Shown here: positions 48,513 through 61,858 of the stretch, in pieces
Position numbering within the stretch: the stretch's first letter is position 1
How the letters are laid out: every line of letters begins with the position of its first letter
Origin: Gyrodactylus bullatarudis
Lineage: Eukaryota > Platyhelminthes > Monogenea > Gyrodactylidea > Gyrodactylidae
Reading direction: 5' to 3'
Length of the DNA: 64,000 nt
NCBI GenBank assembly: GCA_012064415.1
Contig: SSNU01000119.1
Coordinates: 372,001-436,000 of the forward strand
Notes under the pieces: model-generated
The model's database searches: none
What the model saw: the letters and a program-made list of their open reading frames with translations, nothing else
Told to the model about the DNA's origin: nothing
Translations under genes and position numbers: made by a program

Positions 48513-48795
48513 ATGGGCACATTTGAATGTTCGAGTTGCAAATTAAATCTTCGATATGATTTTTTCACCAACTCTCCGCCAACACTAATAGACCAAATAC
48601 TGTAATATAATCTAAGATAATTATTTAGCAAGTCTTCACGAAAAAGTTTTTTCTCGTAAAGATGAATGTATAGACGGACTTGGCGTTATCATTCTGGGCT
48701 CGGTATGCTCAAAATGTGATAAAATGGTTTGTACCCTTCAGAAATGTTCAACATTCAATTCTGTCAGGCTTTGCAATGATTGTCAGAAGGACTAG
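48513..48795 (+). CDS. CDPF1: CDPF1-like cysteine-rich small protein
   Basis: Exon 1 is 48513-48601 and exon 2 is 48633-48795, joined across a 31-nt intron (48602-48632); 83 aa. The match to the cysteine-rich DPF-motif protein CDPF1 is by pattern. GTFECSSCKLNLRYDFF parallels the FECxxC start. SPPT and QILLHEKVF follow at the expected spacing. LGSVCSKCDKMVC, KCSTF and RLCNDC follow in the same order as the family's C-x2-C, C, C, C-x2-C pattern. The DPF motif itself is not kept: the position reads DEC. The family's function is unknown; a zinc-binding fold is likely. The nearer acceptor TTTAG at 48628 would put exon 2 out of frame. The AG at 48631-48632 restores it. Confidence 0.82.
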
Positions 48796-49293
48796 CTAGT
48801 AATAATGAAAAATCCTTTTTTAATCCAAATTTAAATTTTAATCCTGATAATAATCCTCTAGTTTAACTAATTTAGCTCAAGTTGGGAAACCTAGATTGAG
48901 TGCAAGAGTAACTCAAAAAAATTTGACTCGATTCTCGATTAATTTTTGAATAACTTGCATACAGGTTCGTCATGCGTGTATTACTAAAAGTAAATATATA
49001 TATTGATTCATTTATTATATACCATAGTATTATATGTACAATCGAAATAAATTTGACAAATAATAATAAATCTTATTGTTATTTTGTATGATCCTGGTTC
49101 TTAATCACAATTAAATTTTGTTTCTTGCAATACTCAAATGTGTACATACATTAATTTTAGTTTTAGTTGTTACAATATAACTATTAATTAATTATAGTTA
49201 ATTAAATTACTTTCCCATTTAATTTAAGGGTCATTTGACCATACATGTAGGCTGTTAAAATACTCCTGAGGGGAGGGGCAGGTTGAAAATAAA
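48796..49293. other. Tail-to-tail spacer between the CDPF1-like gene and myosin XVIII
   Basis: About 500 bp of AT-rich sequence holding both 3'UTRs. I see no further coding exon. No canonical poly(A) signal is close to the CDPF1-like stop. Confidence 0.5.
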
Positions 49294-52200
49294 TTAATTT
49301 TGCATTGTACAAATGTAACCATTGGAATTGGGTTCTCTAGGCGGTTTTATCCTCTCGATGACATGACAGTCCTGCACGAGGTCCGAGAGTACTGGGGAGA
49401 CATTCCCTTCATCAGAATAATCTTGATAATTCAATGACGTGTAGATACGTAAAGGATCCGTATTCTCAATGAGACTAGTGGTATTGGTGAGTTCTGAATT
49501 CTTTCTAATTGCCTCTCGAAGTTGAAATCTCAAGTTATCAATCTCTTCACTTTGCGAAGATATCCTCTGATGGGCTTCTCTCTTGTTAGTCTCGTATTCA
49601 GCTAGGCGCTTCTCGAGGATTTCAACCTCCTCTAGATTCTGTTTCAGTTGACGCTGGAGTTTACGATTTTTTTCCTTTTCCACTTGTTCATTCTTGATGA
49701 GATTGTCTCGTTCGCTTCTTGTCGATTCGAGATTCTCCTTCGACCGCTCCAAATGATTTTGCAGACGACTCTTGGACAAGTCCTCCAGCTGGAGTTTATT
49801 CTCTAGATCACGAATTTTCGACTGTAGCTTTTGGAATTCTGCCAGGTCTACCTGGGGTTGGATTATCTCCATGATGGGAATACTTTTGTCTAATTCCTCA
49901 TTCTTATTCGTGAGTTGTGAGTTTTCCTCTTTCAGACGGGCAACTTCCTCAATGAGGTCCTCGAGACGATTCCTCTCCGTCTCTCTGGTCAGGGTCATTG
50001 ATCTCAGCTGAGTTGTGAGGTCTTCGATTTTCTCTTCGGCCTCGTCTAGTTTGGCCATGAGATCACTTTGATCGTTGATATACTGACTATGTTTGAGTTC
50101 AGCCTAGAATAAAATAAAATCAAATGCCAACCAAATGTTTTCTCCTCTTGTTCAAGACGTACCTCTTTCTTGGCTGTTTCTGCAAAGACAACCTGCTGTT
50201 GACTATCCTCGAGTTCTTTTTCAAGGAGACGTTTCTGTCTACTCAGGGTTTCCTTGCTCTCTTCAACTTCGTTGAGCTAAAAGAAAGAAAGATGAGAGAT
50301 CATAACAACTGATACTTATACTTACCTTATCTCTGAGCTCCTTGGTTGTCTGACGGAAGCTTGCCTGTTGTGAGTAGTGAAGGGTGATGAGGGATTCATT
50401 CTGTGAGATGACTCCCTTTAGACGTTGGATTTCCTTCTTAAACTTTCGATTAATCTCTGTAGAATGAATGAAAAAAAAACAGATGAGAAATCAGTCTTTG
50501 GTTCAAAAAGGGAAACCTACCACTGTCATTGTTAGTGGCTGCTTCGGCAATAGCCCGTGAAGAGGACACTTGATTGTGAAGATCTTCAATTTGTCGCTCA
50601 AGAATACGCTTTTCACGTTGCCATCTTAGTCGCTCCTCACGAGCTTCGTCAAGTTGTTCTTCAAGATTCTTGAGCCTTTGGCTGTTCTGAAGTCGAAGAT
50701 TTTGCTGGTCGATTTCTTTGTCTTCATTGGCCTTGTTGGCTTCAAACTTGAGCTTCTCAAGGGTCAACTCCATCCTCTGGATTGTCTGTCGTTTGTTGTC
50801 CACCTGGTCAGCGAGCTTCTCCATTTCCAATTCGGACTGGGCCAACTTTTTCTTGAGACCGTGAATCTCTTCATTGTGAAGTTCAAAGAGGCTGGTCAGG
50901 GAGTCATTACAAAATTGAATCAAGTCGGCCACCTGACTTGGTTCTCGAAAGGCTTCCAGGTCAGTTTCACTCAAATTTGGCGATTGATTCACTAGCTGCA
51001 TGCCAATCACCCAAATTTGGCCATGAATGTTGGCTAATTTACTCAAGCTATCCTAGAAGAAATGGTTAATATTTTCATTTTCAGAACACACAAATTACAG
51101 TTGAAGGATATACCTTAAACTTTTCTCTAAGTTGGGCCATTTCTGTGATTTCTTTTTGATAGACTTCCTTGGTCATTTCCAGGTCGTTTTGTGAGATTTT
51201 CGTATGCTTCTGCAGGGAGTCCAATTTCTCATTTAGGCTCTCACGTTCTTCCTTGAGATCTTCAATTTCTTTATCCAAGATTTTCTTGGCTGCTTCTAAA
51301 TCTTTTTGCTTATCAAATGACTGTACGAGGGAGAGGTGAATCTCTGAATTACGCGACTCCTCTTCAAGGATACGATTCTTCAACTCTTGCATCCTCTTAT
51401 CATGCTCAGCAATAGTTTCATCCAGTTCATTCTTGAGGGAGTTGATCTCCTTCAAATGGGTCAACTTCATCTGGTCAATCTGGTTCATCACGTCATCTCC
51501 GTTCATTTCCGCTGTTAGAACATGAGAATGTTAGAACATGACAGGGGAAAATAAAAATTCAACTCTTCCAAATTGGTGTACTCAGTTTAACCTTCTAACT
51601 AAGAGAAAATATACCTGTAGAGACTTACCACCCAACATTGATGAATTGCCGTTCATTTGGGCAGTCAGGGGAATGATTTTCATGCTTTCCGTTTTCATCT
51701 CAACAAGACGACTGCGAAGTCTGGAAACTTCATTCTCCAAATGGTTGATTTGCTCCTTGAATGGAAAGTAGTAAAAGAATTGTTTAGAGAAAATGTCAAG
51801 AGAGAATAAAGTTTTTGAAATGAATACTTCTCAACTAATTATAAGTTAAATTACTTTAACTAGGACAGACAGTGAAGGATTTTCGATTAGTACTCTGCTA
51901 TCAGAACTTTGTATTCTCAATGACTACAAAAAAGTACGCAATGTTAAAAGAGAAAGAGTGGCTCACTTTAGAGTCTTCCAGTTGTAGGGAAAGATGATTA
52001 TTCATGGCCTTTTCTGCCTTGTAGGTATCGTTAAGATCAAAGAGTTGATCCTTGAGTTTACGTAGCTCTGATTCATTATCCTCAAGCTTGTATTTACAAA
52101 TAACCTTTTCTTCCTTGACCCTGGATAGAATTTCCATTTCTCTCTTGAGTTGATCACAGTTCAAATTATTGTTTGAGTTCATCATTGAGTTGTTGACATG

Positions 52201-55200
52201 CTGGCTGGTATGTTGGTCTTGACGAATCTTGGCTAGATATCGTCGACAATAGGCCTGAAAGTTGATGAGCATTTCCTTGTCGAAAATGGTCTCTTTCCGA
52301 CCCTCAATCAGGAAGAGGGCTGATGCTTTTAAAAACACCTAAAGAACAAAACCAATTTTTCCTTTAATACAGAGACAATATTGAAATAGTTGGCACGTAC
52401 CATTGATGGGCCCACATGGTAGAGATTATTTGGAAGGGCAAGATTCTCTAGAATTCGTTCGGCAATCTAAAGTAAAATGTAGAAGAAAAAAAGTAAATAA
52501 AAGAGATGAATTCAAGATTTTTTCCACCCGAGTTTTGATCTTCTCAAATACACTGGTATGTCAACTATGTCTAACTCTTTATTACCAGATCGATTTTTAA
52601 AGTCATATCTATCAAGATAACTAAAATTCAGTTCCAAAATTAATAAATTACTTCTCGAGGTGTTGTCTTGACACCATCAGGCAGATTTTTGTTGTTGATG
52701 AATCTTTTGAAGCGTTCGTTGAACTCCTCAAACGTGAGAAATATTGGAAAACCAAGCTTATTCATCCTCAGTATGCTGACTATGGAGAGGCCCCGGATTT
52801 GAGCACGAATTAACTTTCCACAGAATCTAGCCAAAGATTGAGTAAGATTGCTTTGGTTGGGAGATAGGGGTGAGTCCAAAACCTCGCACAATCCAGCATT
52901 GGCCACTGGTATGAGACAATGAATCCAATGGACAGAATTGGCACCATCTTTATCATTTATGGTTTCATTATTGCTCAAAAGATTGATGATTTCATTCTAA
53001 GATAAATTATGATTTATAGATAAGTTTGGGTATATAATTCACAAAATTGACAAAAATCCATCTGGAACTAATAGAAAATCAAGACGAACAAGAGTAATTA
53101 AGGAAAATCGTTTATTAACGACTATAAAATCCAAGAATTTCAATATCTAAATCCCATTGCCAATTGTGAGAAACAAAAAAAATATAGAAATTTATTAGTA
53201 TTAACTTCCACTCTGGAAAAAAGAGTTTTTTAATCACGTGGCAATTTAATTTTGGATAGCTTGAATTGAAGAAAAGATATCATTGGAGGGGGAGAATGAT
53301 TAAAATTAGGTCAAAATCCAGTCGTAGAATCTGCGCAATTGGAAGGATTTTTCACAGACTACGCTTGCATTGAAAAGAATGTGTGTATTTTGCTGAAATA
53401 ATAATAAAAACCTCTTGATATATAAAGTTAATAATTATTCATTTAGGAATATGGTCAACCTAGTGTATTTTGAATTAGTCATTGTAAAACATCTCAAGAG
53501 AATGAATGATTCCTTATCAAGTTGATTTCTGATTTATAAAAGAACAAGTTTGAAAAATTCTTTTGTGAAATTTCGATTTAATAAATTTCAGAGGAAATTT
53601 GTGTTACTTTTAGAATCAAAAGAATTGACAAATCTAAAATAACAGACTCACCATTTCCTCTTTAACTTCAAGGCAAATACTCTCGGATGTATCAGACTTG
53701 ATTGATCTTGAATGGGTTGAATGTTTAACCAACAAACGGAGAGACTCCCTATTTACGATGGAATGGAATCAAAATGTTATCAGGTGGCAATGAAATTTTC
53801 TTGAAATTATTTCACGTAAACTCACTGTGGTGATCGTTTGATTAATTCCAGTCCATTACGACTTGTTGGACATTGGATGCAGTTCTGAAGCCAACCGTTC
53901 ACATTGTATTTAATTGAAACTGTTTGATTAAAATGATTCAGAGTAAACTTCCCCTCTTTTCGGACATTACGAATCAGCCGCATTTCTACACAGAGAAAGA
54001 AATGGAGAGAAAAAGCATGAATAATTTGGTCATGTTTCTGTTCAGTTTTATTCCTTTTATAAATAAATAAATATGTCAGTTTGAAGGAGCAAAAGTTGAC
54101 ATTTTAAGCTGAATAGGAAAATTTGATCAACATTCTACAGCCTAAACCTCGAAAGTGGAGTTTTTTGTTTCTATCCAACCGAAATGAGAATCTAACCAAT
54201 TGTAATCCAATATTTAGTTCCTGTCCATCTTGTACAAGCTTGGATTATAATAGTGATTACTATTCTTGATGTAAAATAATTAAATAATCCAGATAATTAG
54301 TAAAAAAGTTTGGAGGCATCTATAGTTTCATTAAACAGGATTTAAAACAAGAGTTAAACTTGACGAGTGGTTTGAGTCAATGAAAATCCACTGTAATATT
54401 TTATCAGTTTTGATAAAGTTAACATGATGGAACTTTTTTAATTTCTTAAAGATAAGAGAAGAAGGATATCAAGGAAGAAAAAAAAGGTTTTACTTTTGAA
54501 AATAAAAATAGAATAGAACTGATACCTCTTGTGTTTGAAAAAGAAAGAGTTTACGTATCACATGGTTTTTGGAAGGAAGCAGAAAGAAATATAAGCAATG
54601 GGGGAAATTTCACGTTCACGAAGTGTAGAAAAAACAGTTCAAATGGAGTTTTTGATCGAGTCAACAATCCAATCTTGTTGGTTGGGAGAATAGAGGATGA
54701 ATAAACTTGAGATGGTCATAGAAATCAAAGTGCAAACTTGCTTGCTTATAATAATTATTCAGGTTGTTTCATTGCACTTGTCACAAGATGAGATCTCAAC
54801 TTGGTTAATGACGATTAATTAATCTGTATTACCAGAAAAACTTGATTTCTTTATAATCAGAATTAAGGAACAGTCTTTTATTTCTTCGGGCAGCACAATC
54901 CTCTTGAATATGCAAGATTTTGAATAAGTCTATTTTGCCAAAGTCATTTACAGTCCACCACCCTAGTAACAGTAGGGTAAGAGATAATTTCCAACTTTTC
55001 GAGTTTATGCTTTCATTTGAAAGAAGATAGGTGAAGAAGAAGAATTCCTAATGAACCTTGAATGTTTCAAATTTTCTTTAGATGCTATGCATAATTTCAA
55101 TGTATCCTCAATTGAGCACTATTGAAGAGGTTGCGAGTGACAAAACAAGCTTAGAGATAACTCGGAGAAACTCACCCTTGTCAGGAATGAGAGTTTTATG

Positions 55201-58200
55201 TCTCTGATATAGCATTGTCAGACAATTCAAAAGATATTTCTCATTATTTGTCCTTGCTGCATGGTCAAGAATGCTAAGTATGCAGTTATTTCCACGCTCA
55301 TCATTAAAGTCGTTCAAAGTATCAGTAATGTCTTGAGTTTCAGTACGACTTCGCGATATTGAGTCATCATTAGTCTAAATGAAAATAAGGAGACAATTTT
55401 CATTAAACTTAATGACTAATTTCATGGAAGAGAAGAGAGTTGAAAAATATGTACCTGATCAACTGGATGGCGTATAAAGGGCATACAATTCATTGTTGGA
55501 TTGATGCACGAGGCTGTGGACAGTCTCTCATCAGAATCAATAATACTTGCCATGTCATACACAGACGAAGAGGAAGCTGATAAATCCTCAGAGAGGGAAT
55601 TTTGGATTTTTTCCTTGGAAGAAAATAAAGTCAAATTGAAATTAAATTCGGCACAAAAAGGGTTACTACACATCAATAGTGGGGAGCTGATTCATGCATT
55701 CTGGTGGTGACTCACTGATTCAAATCGCTTCTTTACCAGATGGTAGTTTGTCAGCTTGTAAAACTTCAACAGGCGTTCATTTGCGTAATTGAAGATTAAA
55801 TCTTCGAAGCTAGCTCCTGATATTCGGCCCCCAGAGGATGGAATTTGCAGACCAGGAGGATCAATCAGAGTTATTCTTCCTCCAACTTGGCCAGGATTAC
55901 ACAGGGACCTATGTGAATTAAGACATTATGATTTCTGTTAATCTGCTTTTATTAAAATTAGAATCAAGATGAGGACTATTGACCCAAGACATTGAAGTTC
56001 TTCTCCTGGAAAAATGTTTAATCTCTTTTCTGAGATTGGTTCTTGCGTTATCCTAGAGGGATATGATTCTACAGAATCTCGGATATTTCTATCCACCTGA
56101 ATACTCTAGAAGGCATAATCAAATCTTCAAACAATGATTTAACCATTTTGAAAGTTCTCTCATGGCTCAGTACCCAAGCAAAACACAAATATCTGATTAG
56201 CTCATTTATCTTTATGAAGAATGAATTTTTTTGTTCAATTACTTATCGCAGAACCTGTAATATTAGTCGATATTCATTCAAGTGGATGTATTCAAATGTA
56301 TACGAGTTTGTAAAAGACAATAATGCAAATCATGTAAAGTGATCGAGTCTTTTTCAATACACGTACATTATGAATTAAAGGTTTTATTGATTCAGAGAAT
56401 GACTGTATTGTATTCATATTAATGAGAATTACCTATTTATCAGAGTGATCAGGATGTTGACAACTTCACGATAGAGCCCATTGACAAAGTCTTCCAAGGC
56501 GATAATGGGTGTAAGGGACTGACTAATTGGACCTTTGTTACATCCAGAATGAACAAAGTTGGGATTGAATATGGCCGAGTGGAGTGTAGTGACAGAACAG
56601 TCAAAGAGACGAGCTGCCCTCTCAGCTCCGACCATATTGGTGAAGAGACAGACGCCCGAGTCAAGGGCGCTTTGTAAATTCAAATCTGACTTGCAGCCAG
56701 CATAGCCAAGGTGATAGATGATGGCTAGTAAGCGAGATATTCCATATGTGAGAAATTCTTGACTTGAATCAATCTCCAAATACTCTGCAGCCTTACACAG
56801 GTTTATCCACATCTTCTGGGCAATCTCACGATCTTGCGGCTGTTGAGAAATTAGAGCATTTCAATCGATTTGATTATTAGTTTTCTACACTTACTCTGTG
56901 GAGGGTTGTCATGAACATGTTTGGCTCGTCCAAATTGGTTAACATCAACTCCTTCCTGTTGAGAGAGAGAAAAGCAATCAAGTGTGTTTGTTTAAGATGA
57001 GAAAAAGTGTAATGTCTTCTTGTTAGGCCAGTTATGTTATTAACAACACACTTACTTCACTTCGTATTGGAGGCCAGCCAGGAAATAATAGAAAATATGA
57101 AAAGTTGGCTCAATATCTGGTCGACGGGTAACACGGCACTTTTCCAAGAGATATGTCTTTATATTGATACTCGAATAGTTCATATTCTCATCGAGTTGAA
57201 ATTCAAATTTTCTTATACATCTACTGGCGTTGGTGTTGACCAGGGTCCGGGAGCATGTGAAAGCATCTAATAATTCAATGGCGGAATGTATCCTTTTCAC
57301 TAAGACACAGAGGAAGAAGATAATCATTCATTGGAAATAAGGGAATAAATTAAGGGACTTACAATGCATTTTTCTCTGTTCCAATTCAACATTGAGGGTT
57401 GTAGCATAGACGAGATATTTGAGAATATATTCCATAGACTTTGACTTTCCAGCACCACTACGACCCATGAGGATAATCTTTTGCATTTCTTGTTGTGAAC
57501 TCTTTTTATATAATTTTGATAAGGCCAATTGGGCTATGGAAAATACATGAGGTGGCATATCTTCGATTTTATCACAGTTTAAAAATAATCTCATAATCTA
57601 AAAAGGAAAAGAGAATACATCATCATCATAATTATTAATAATTTATTATACAGTATATTAGGCGATAATATTTCCGGGTAACCTCATCAATCTCAAACTA
57701 ATAAGTTATAGATTTAGATTGCAATATAGAGGGTTGTGTGAGTACTTTTGTGAGGTGAGTTCAACTCTCATGGTGTCCTCGGAGAAGCAAAAAGAAATTA
57801 ATCAACAGTAGATTTAAAAAAGATATATTATTTCATAACCCTTCTAATATTAATAATAAATACGATAATTCGATAATTTGTAATAATGTTGAAAATACAA
57901 TCAAAATTACAAATAAATATTCATGTACTACTAGCTATGCGTATATAAAACATTTATGGGGTGAGGGCTTTTCTTCTTGAGGTTTTTTTCTAACTCTTAA
58001 AAGTGTGATTTCAAATTCTTGCATATACTCACTAGTTCATTGTAAATATTCAGGGGTATCATTGGATTGATTTGAATGAGACCAACACCATCAGCATAGG
58101 TGTGGATAAGATGTGAGCCGAAGCGTTGCGACAGTGTATGAACAATACTGCTCTCATTTATGAATCGGAGACGAGAGAGATTTTCAATTCGATCAAGGTT

Positions 58201-59753
58201 TGAGGGATTAGCCTGGAGAGGAAGAAAGACAAAAGATTAACTTCATTCGAAAATGTAATTCTAATATTTTCACTTTAAATTTTTCTGCATAAAAATGTCG
58301 TTCAGAATGAATAAGCTGTTCGATTTGTAATAATTTTCTATTAAGGTGGTAGTGATAGTGTCAAAGTTGCATTTTTAGTAATAAATAGCTGATCCATAAG
58401 ACTTATTTCACTTGAACTATATTAAGAATGATTAGGGGAAAAATGACTGAAATTTAACCCTTTCGTGAAGTTTTTCAACCCTATATAGGGTGATTATTTA
58501 AAATTGGAAATTCTCAGTTAATAGTACTATAATAACTTATTAAAAGGGTTAATTAATTCTGTTAATTTTGAAGCAAAATCATTGTTTCCATTGTAACCAG
58601 TTCATGAAAAGGTTTTGGACTAGATGTTTTACCCTGGCTAGATAAAAACTGATAATTTGCAGAATCTATTTCCAATCAATATGCAACGCTTTCGTTAAAC
58701 AATAATAATAAGAAGAAGAAAAAAGAAAGAGAAAACATTTGAGTACAGATTTCATATAGATAAACAATTTTTGAGTCATCTTGTTACTTATTTCAGATGA
58801 CGAAAGAAAACAAAAACACTATTTTTTCATTTCAACGAAACAATTAATTAAGAAGAAGAAGAAGAAGAAAAGACAGAATTACTTCGATATCATAATAATA
58901 TTACACTTGGTTTTTTTCTACAAAAAAATAATTTTTTCTCTCTTGACGAAAACAACACAGAAAGAAATAGCGCTAGTGTGCGTAGATGATGAACTGTAAT
59001 GATTTCATCAAAATTTTTAGTCATTTTTTCATTCACTAGACGCAAGAATTCTTGTTCACTAATTTTCCACTGGAACAAAGCAACCCTATCGAGAGAACCA
59101 ATATTTTTGGACAGATCAAGAAAAAGAATCGAGTTCACAAGAAAAAAATGCAATGTCTACAATCCCTTTTTTGGGGATAGTTTTTAAAACCTGAGAGGAG
59201 GAGACTCACTCGTTCCAAATCATTCTCTTCAACGTACAACTCATTGAGATTATGGCGTAAGATGATTTTACATTTCCCATTCTCCTTACGACTCAAGAGG
59301 TTGGCAGAGCAACATTCCCCACGTTTCGAGTACCAGACACGTTCATACTTTGAATCGTACGAGTTGAACATGATAGATCCAATAGACCGTTGGTCCGCTT
59401 CAATCCCGGATGAGCTGAGTTGATCATTTAAACGGCGATCAGTAGAATTGGGAGAGCCATTCTGATGGGAACATTGCTGTGACAGGTTTCGGGTGTTTTC
59501 AGTTTTGTTGAAAAACTAAAAATTAGAGATTTATTAGTTGGACACTTACAATCTGATTTTTCAAGGAATCAAATGAGTGGTAGTCATCCAATTCATCAAA
59601 TAATAACAACCCCTGACTACTACTGTTAAGCAGTGACCTATCCTTTTTTGGAGAGGCCAAACGATAATCCCGGCGTGTATACTGACTTGCATTGATAATT
59701 CCAAGGTGGGGGTAATTAAAGTTGAGAATGTGTTGAAATTCAGCCTTGTTCAT
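49294..59753 (-). CDS. MYO18: Unconventional myosin XVIII heavy chain
   Basis: Twenty-two exons (high to low): 59753-59550, 59515-59210, 58212-58033, 57597-57363, 57299-57056, 56955-56895, 56839-56433, 55908-55716, 55613-55455, 55374-55176, 53985-53826, 53748-53652, 52996-52652, 52466-52401, 52338-51967, 51923-51855, 51755-51629, 51511-51114, 51052-50521, 50456-50326, 50276-50163, 50103-49294. All phases agree; 1802 aa. The SH3-like N-terminus ends EENDLERANPS, followed by a motor domain with P-loop GRSGAGKS (residues 275-282), NESSIVHTLSQRFGSHLIHT, YLLEKCRVTRRP, switch II DPPG (562-565) and HWIHCLIPV. An IQ-like FQAYCRRYLAK is near 979-989, then a long coiled coil with a short tail. The degenerate switch II is typical of MYO18, whose known members have little or no motor ATPase activity and organise actomyosin. 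No PDZ or KE-rich N-terminal extension is encoded here. An in-frame TAG just upstream fixes the start. Confidence 0.95.
54970..55105. repeat. Dispersed repeat family C, copy 3, inside a myosin XVIII intron
   Basis: Shares AGGGTAAGAGATAATTT-type sequence, TGCTTTCATTTGAAAG and AATGAACCTTGAATG with the copies at 14855-15040 (in reverse) and 17985-18200. It lies in the 1.2 kb intron between exons 55374-55176 and 53985-53826. Confidence 0.5.
58850..58872. repeat. (GAA)n microsatellite
   Basis: A purine run of AAGAAGAAG type in the ~1 kb myosin XVIII intron between exons 59515-59210 and 58212-58033. Confidence 0.7.
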
Positions 59754-61009
59754 AGCCTAGTCGGGTCTTGTAGCATGACTATTTAGAATGCTATATTATC
59801 AAAGAGAAATTCTATATTCTAAAGTGAAAGTATTATAAGCTAGACGAGTAAAGCCTATCGACCAATCAGAACAACTTTCTCACCAACATTGACCAATCAC
59901 AACTCTCTCGCTCATTTGTAGCAATCAATCACGGATAGAGAGTATTTGTTTACACGACAAGAGATGAATGAATAAGAAATAGTTGTATTTGTCACGTTAG
60001 AAGAAATGATTCGATTCATTAACATAATGACCCTAAAAAATAACTTTAAAATGTAAATTGAATCGTCTAGTTACTTGCGAGTAAATCCATAATGTAAATT
60101 TATTTCTATTTTTTATTTAACTGGGAATTGTTTACCGAATTACTCATTTGAATCGATGAAAAAGATAAAGATTTATATTCTTATGAGAGAGAGAGAGAGC
60201 CTATTCTAAAGAGAAATTAAACACTGTCTCAAAAGTAAATATTCTATAAAAATTCCAAATACATTCGAAATGTAAATAAAATCCTGTAAACTTTTGTAGA
60301 TGGAGAATCTTATTTAATCTCTTTAGTTTTGGTTATGTACAATTATTCCAGGAACAGAATCTATAGAAAAAAGACTGGAATCTGTTAATGTTAATCTATA
60401 CCTGACCTACTTTATGTAATTATAACGATTGAAAAGAAAGAAGTTGTTTTGTATAAAAAAGGAATAACCATGACATTTCAAGGTTCTTGTGCTGGTAACA
60501 ACTTAAATAGATTCTACTAAGAATGCAATGTATGAATGACAATTAAAAGAAGGCGAGAGAGAATAAGAAACTAAAAAGTTAAAAGTGGGTCTATATTCGA
60601 GGGAGCCTTTTGCCGGATATGATATGAATTGCAAGAAATAGAAAAACCTATTTATATATATAGGTTTTAAGATTATAAAACACGTGATCTGAACAGATAC
60701 TTTGGAAAAAAAGAGATAATTCATATTGCCCTCTATGATAATGATGAAGGAAATATAGCTACTTTGATAATCAATTTAGGGGGAAATGTGAAAAGAAGAA
60801 ACAACACATCTTAAATTAATGGCTCAACTCAGGAATATAGGTGTGAAATATAAATCTTTTTCAAAAGAACTCATTGCTTGAAAATAGGCCGGAAATGCAA
60901 TAATTTACAAGAAACAGTAAAAGAAGAGAGAAAAGTGTAAAAGCCTCATATGGTTAAAGGTTATAGGAATAGTTCTGTTGAACAGACAAGTGTCTGGTTT
61001 ATGTGTAGA

Positions 61010-61268
61010 TTTATGAAGAATTTCTCCTTAACCAAAAATGTCTGTACTTGGGTTTTTAAAAAAATAGGAAAATTCTAAATTGAAGCCTAGTTTTTGGTGT
61101 ATCTTTTTTAAGATGATTCTTCCTTCTAATGAAAGTAGCTCCAAGGTCACATTGAAATTTATAAAGTTGCCAACTAGAGGGAACGATCATTTTAAGATAG
61201 ATACAGTAAAAACTAGGCTTCAATTTCGAAATTTTCCATTTTGAAGGAGAACTGTCTCATGATTTCAT
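61010..61268. repeat. Inverted-repeat element (MITE-like)
   Basis: ATTGAAGCCTAGTTTTTGG (near 61079-61097) pairs with AAAACTAGGCTTCAATTTCG on the right. The arms extend outward through GGAAAATTCTAAATTGAAG and its reverse copy for about 70 bases. The outer left arm contains GAAGAATTTCTCCTTAACC, the reverse of the family E repeat at 19770 and 34000, so families E and this element are probably one. Confidence 0.6.
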
Positions 61269-61858
61269 AAATACCATATGTTTACGAGTTCACAACTATG
61301 AAACTTGCACCGAGATTTTTCAATGAACTATATTACGATAATCTAAAGCCTATGAACGAAATCATTCTATAGATAACCTTGGTAAGTATAGCTGCTCTTC
61401 TACATTCATTATTAAGATAAACATGAAGATGTACTCTGATTTGAGGTATTGGGGAGAGAATAAAATTTCAAATTACTCTCTCTATATAGTCTATTGATTA
61501 GGCATGGTTGTGAATAACTCTATCGAGGGTGTGTTGTTCCCAAATATATATTATTAAAAAATAAAACAGCATATTCCAGGAGGAAAAAGAGAAATCATAT
61601 CAGTTTATCATTAAATCACATTAAATAAATAAACAAGAAATGAGTGAGAGATGCTTTGTGAATAAGTGGAGCATTTTTCTCGGGGTTAATTTTACATTCA
61701 CCGCAAATGGATTCAAAAGACTGAATATGATTTGCAAGGGAAAATGGCAAAGTATGGGCATACAACTAAGCTGTATAATACTTACTACAAATGACTTTTC
61801 CATTATTACTATATAGTTCTTATAGTTCTTATTATAAGAATGCCTGCTTATCAATATA

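Noticed and set aside
50654..50995. 113-codon plus-strand frame opposite the myosin XVIII tail
   Set aside because: Antisense of coiled-coil coding sequence, which commonly leaves long open complementary frames.
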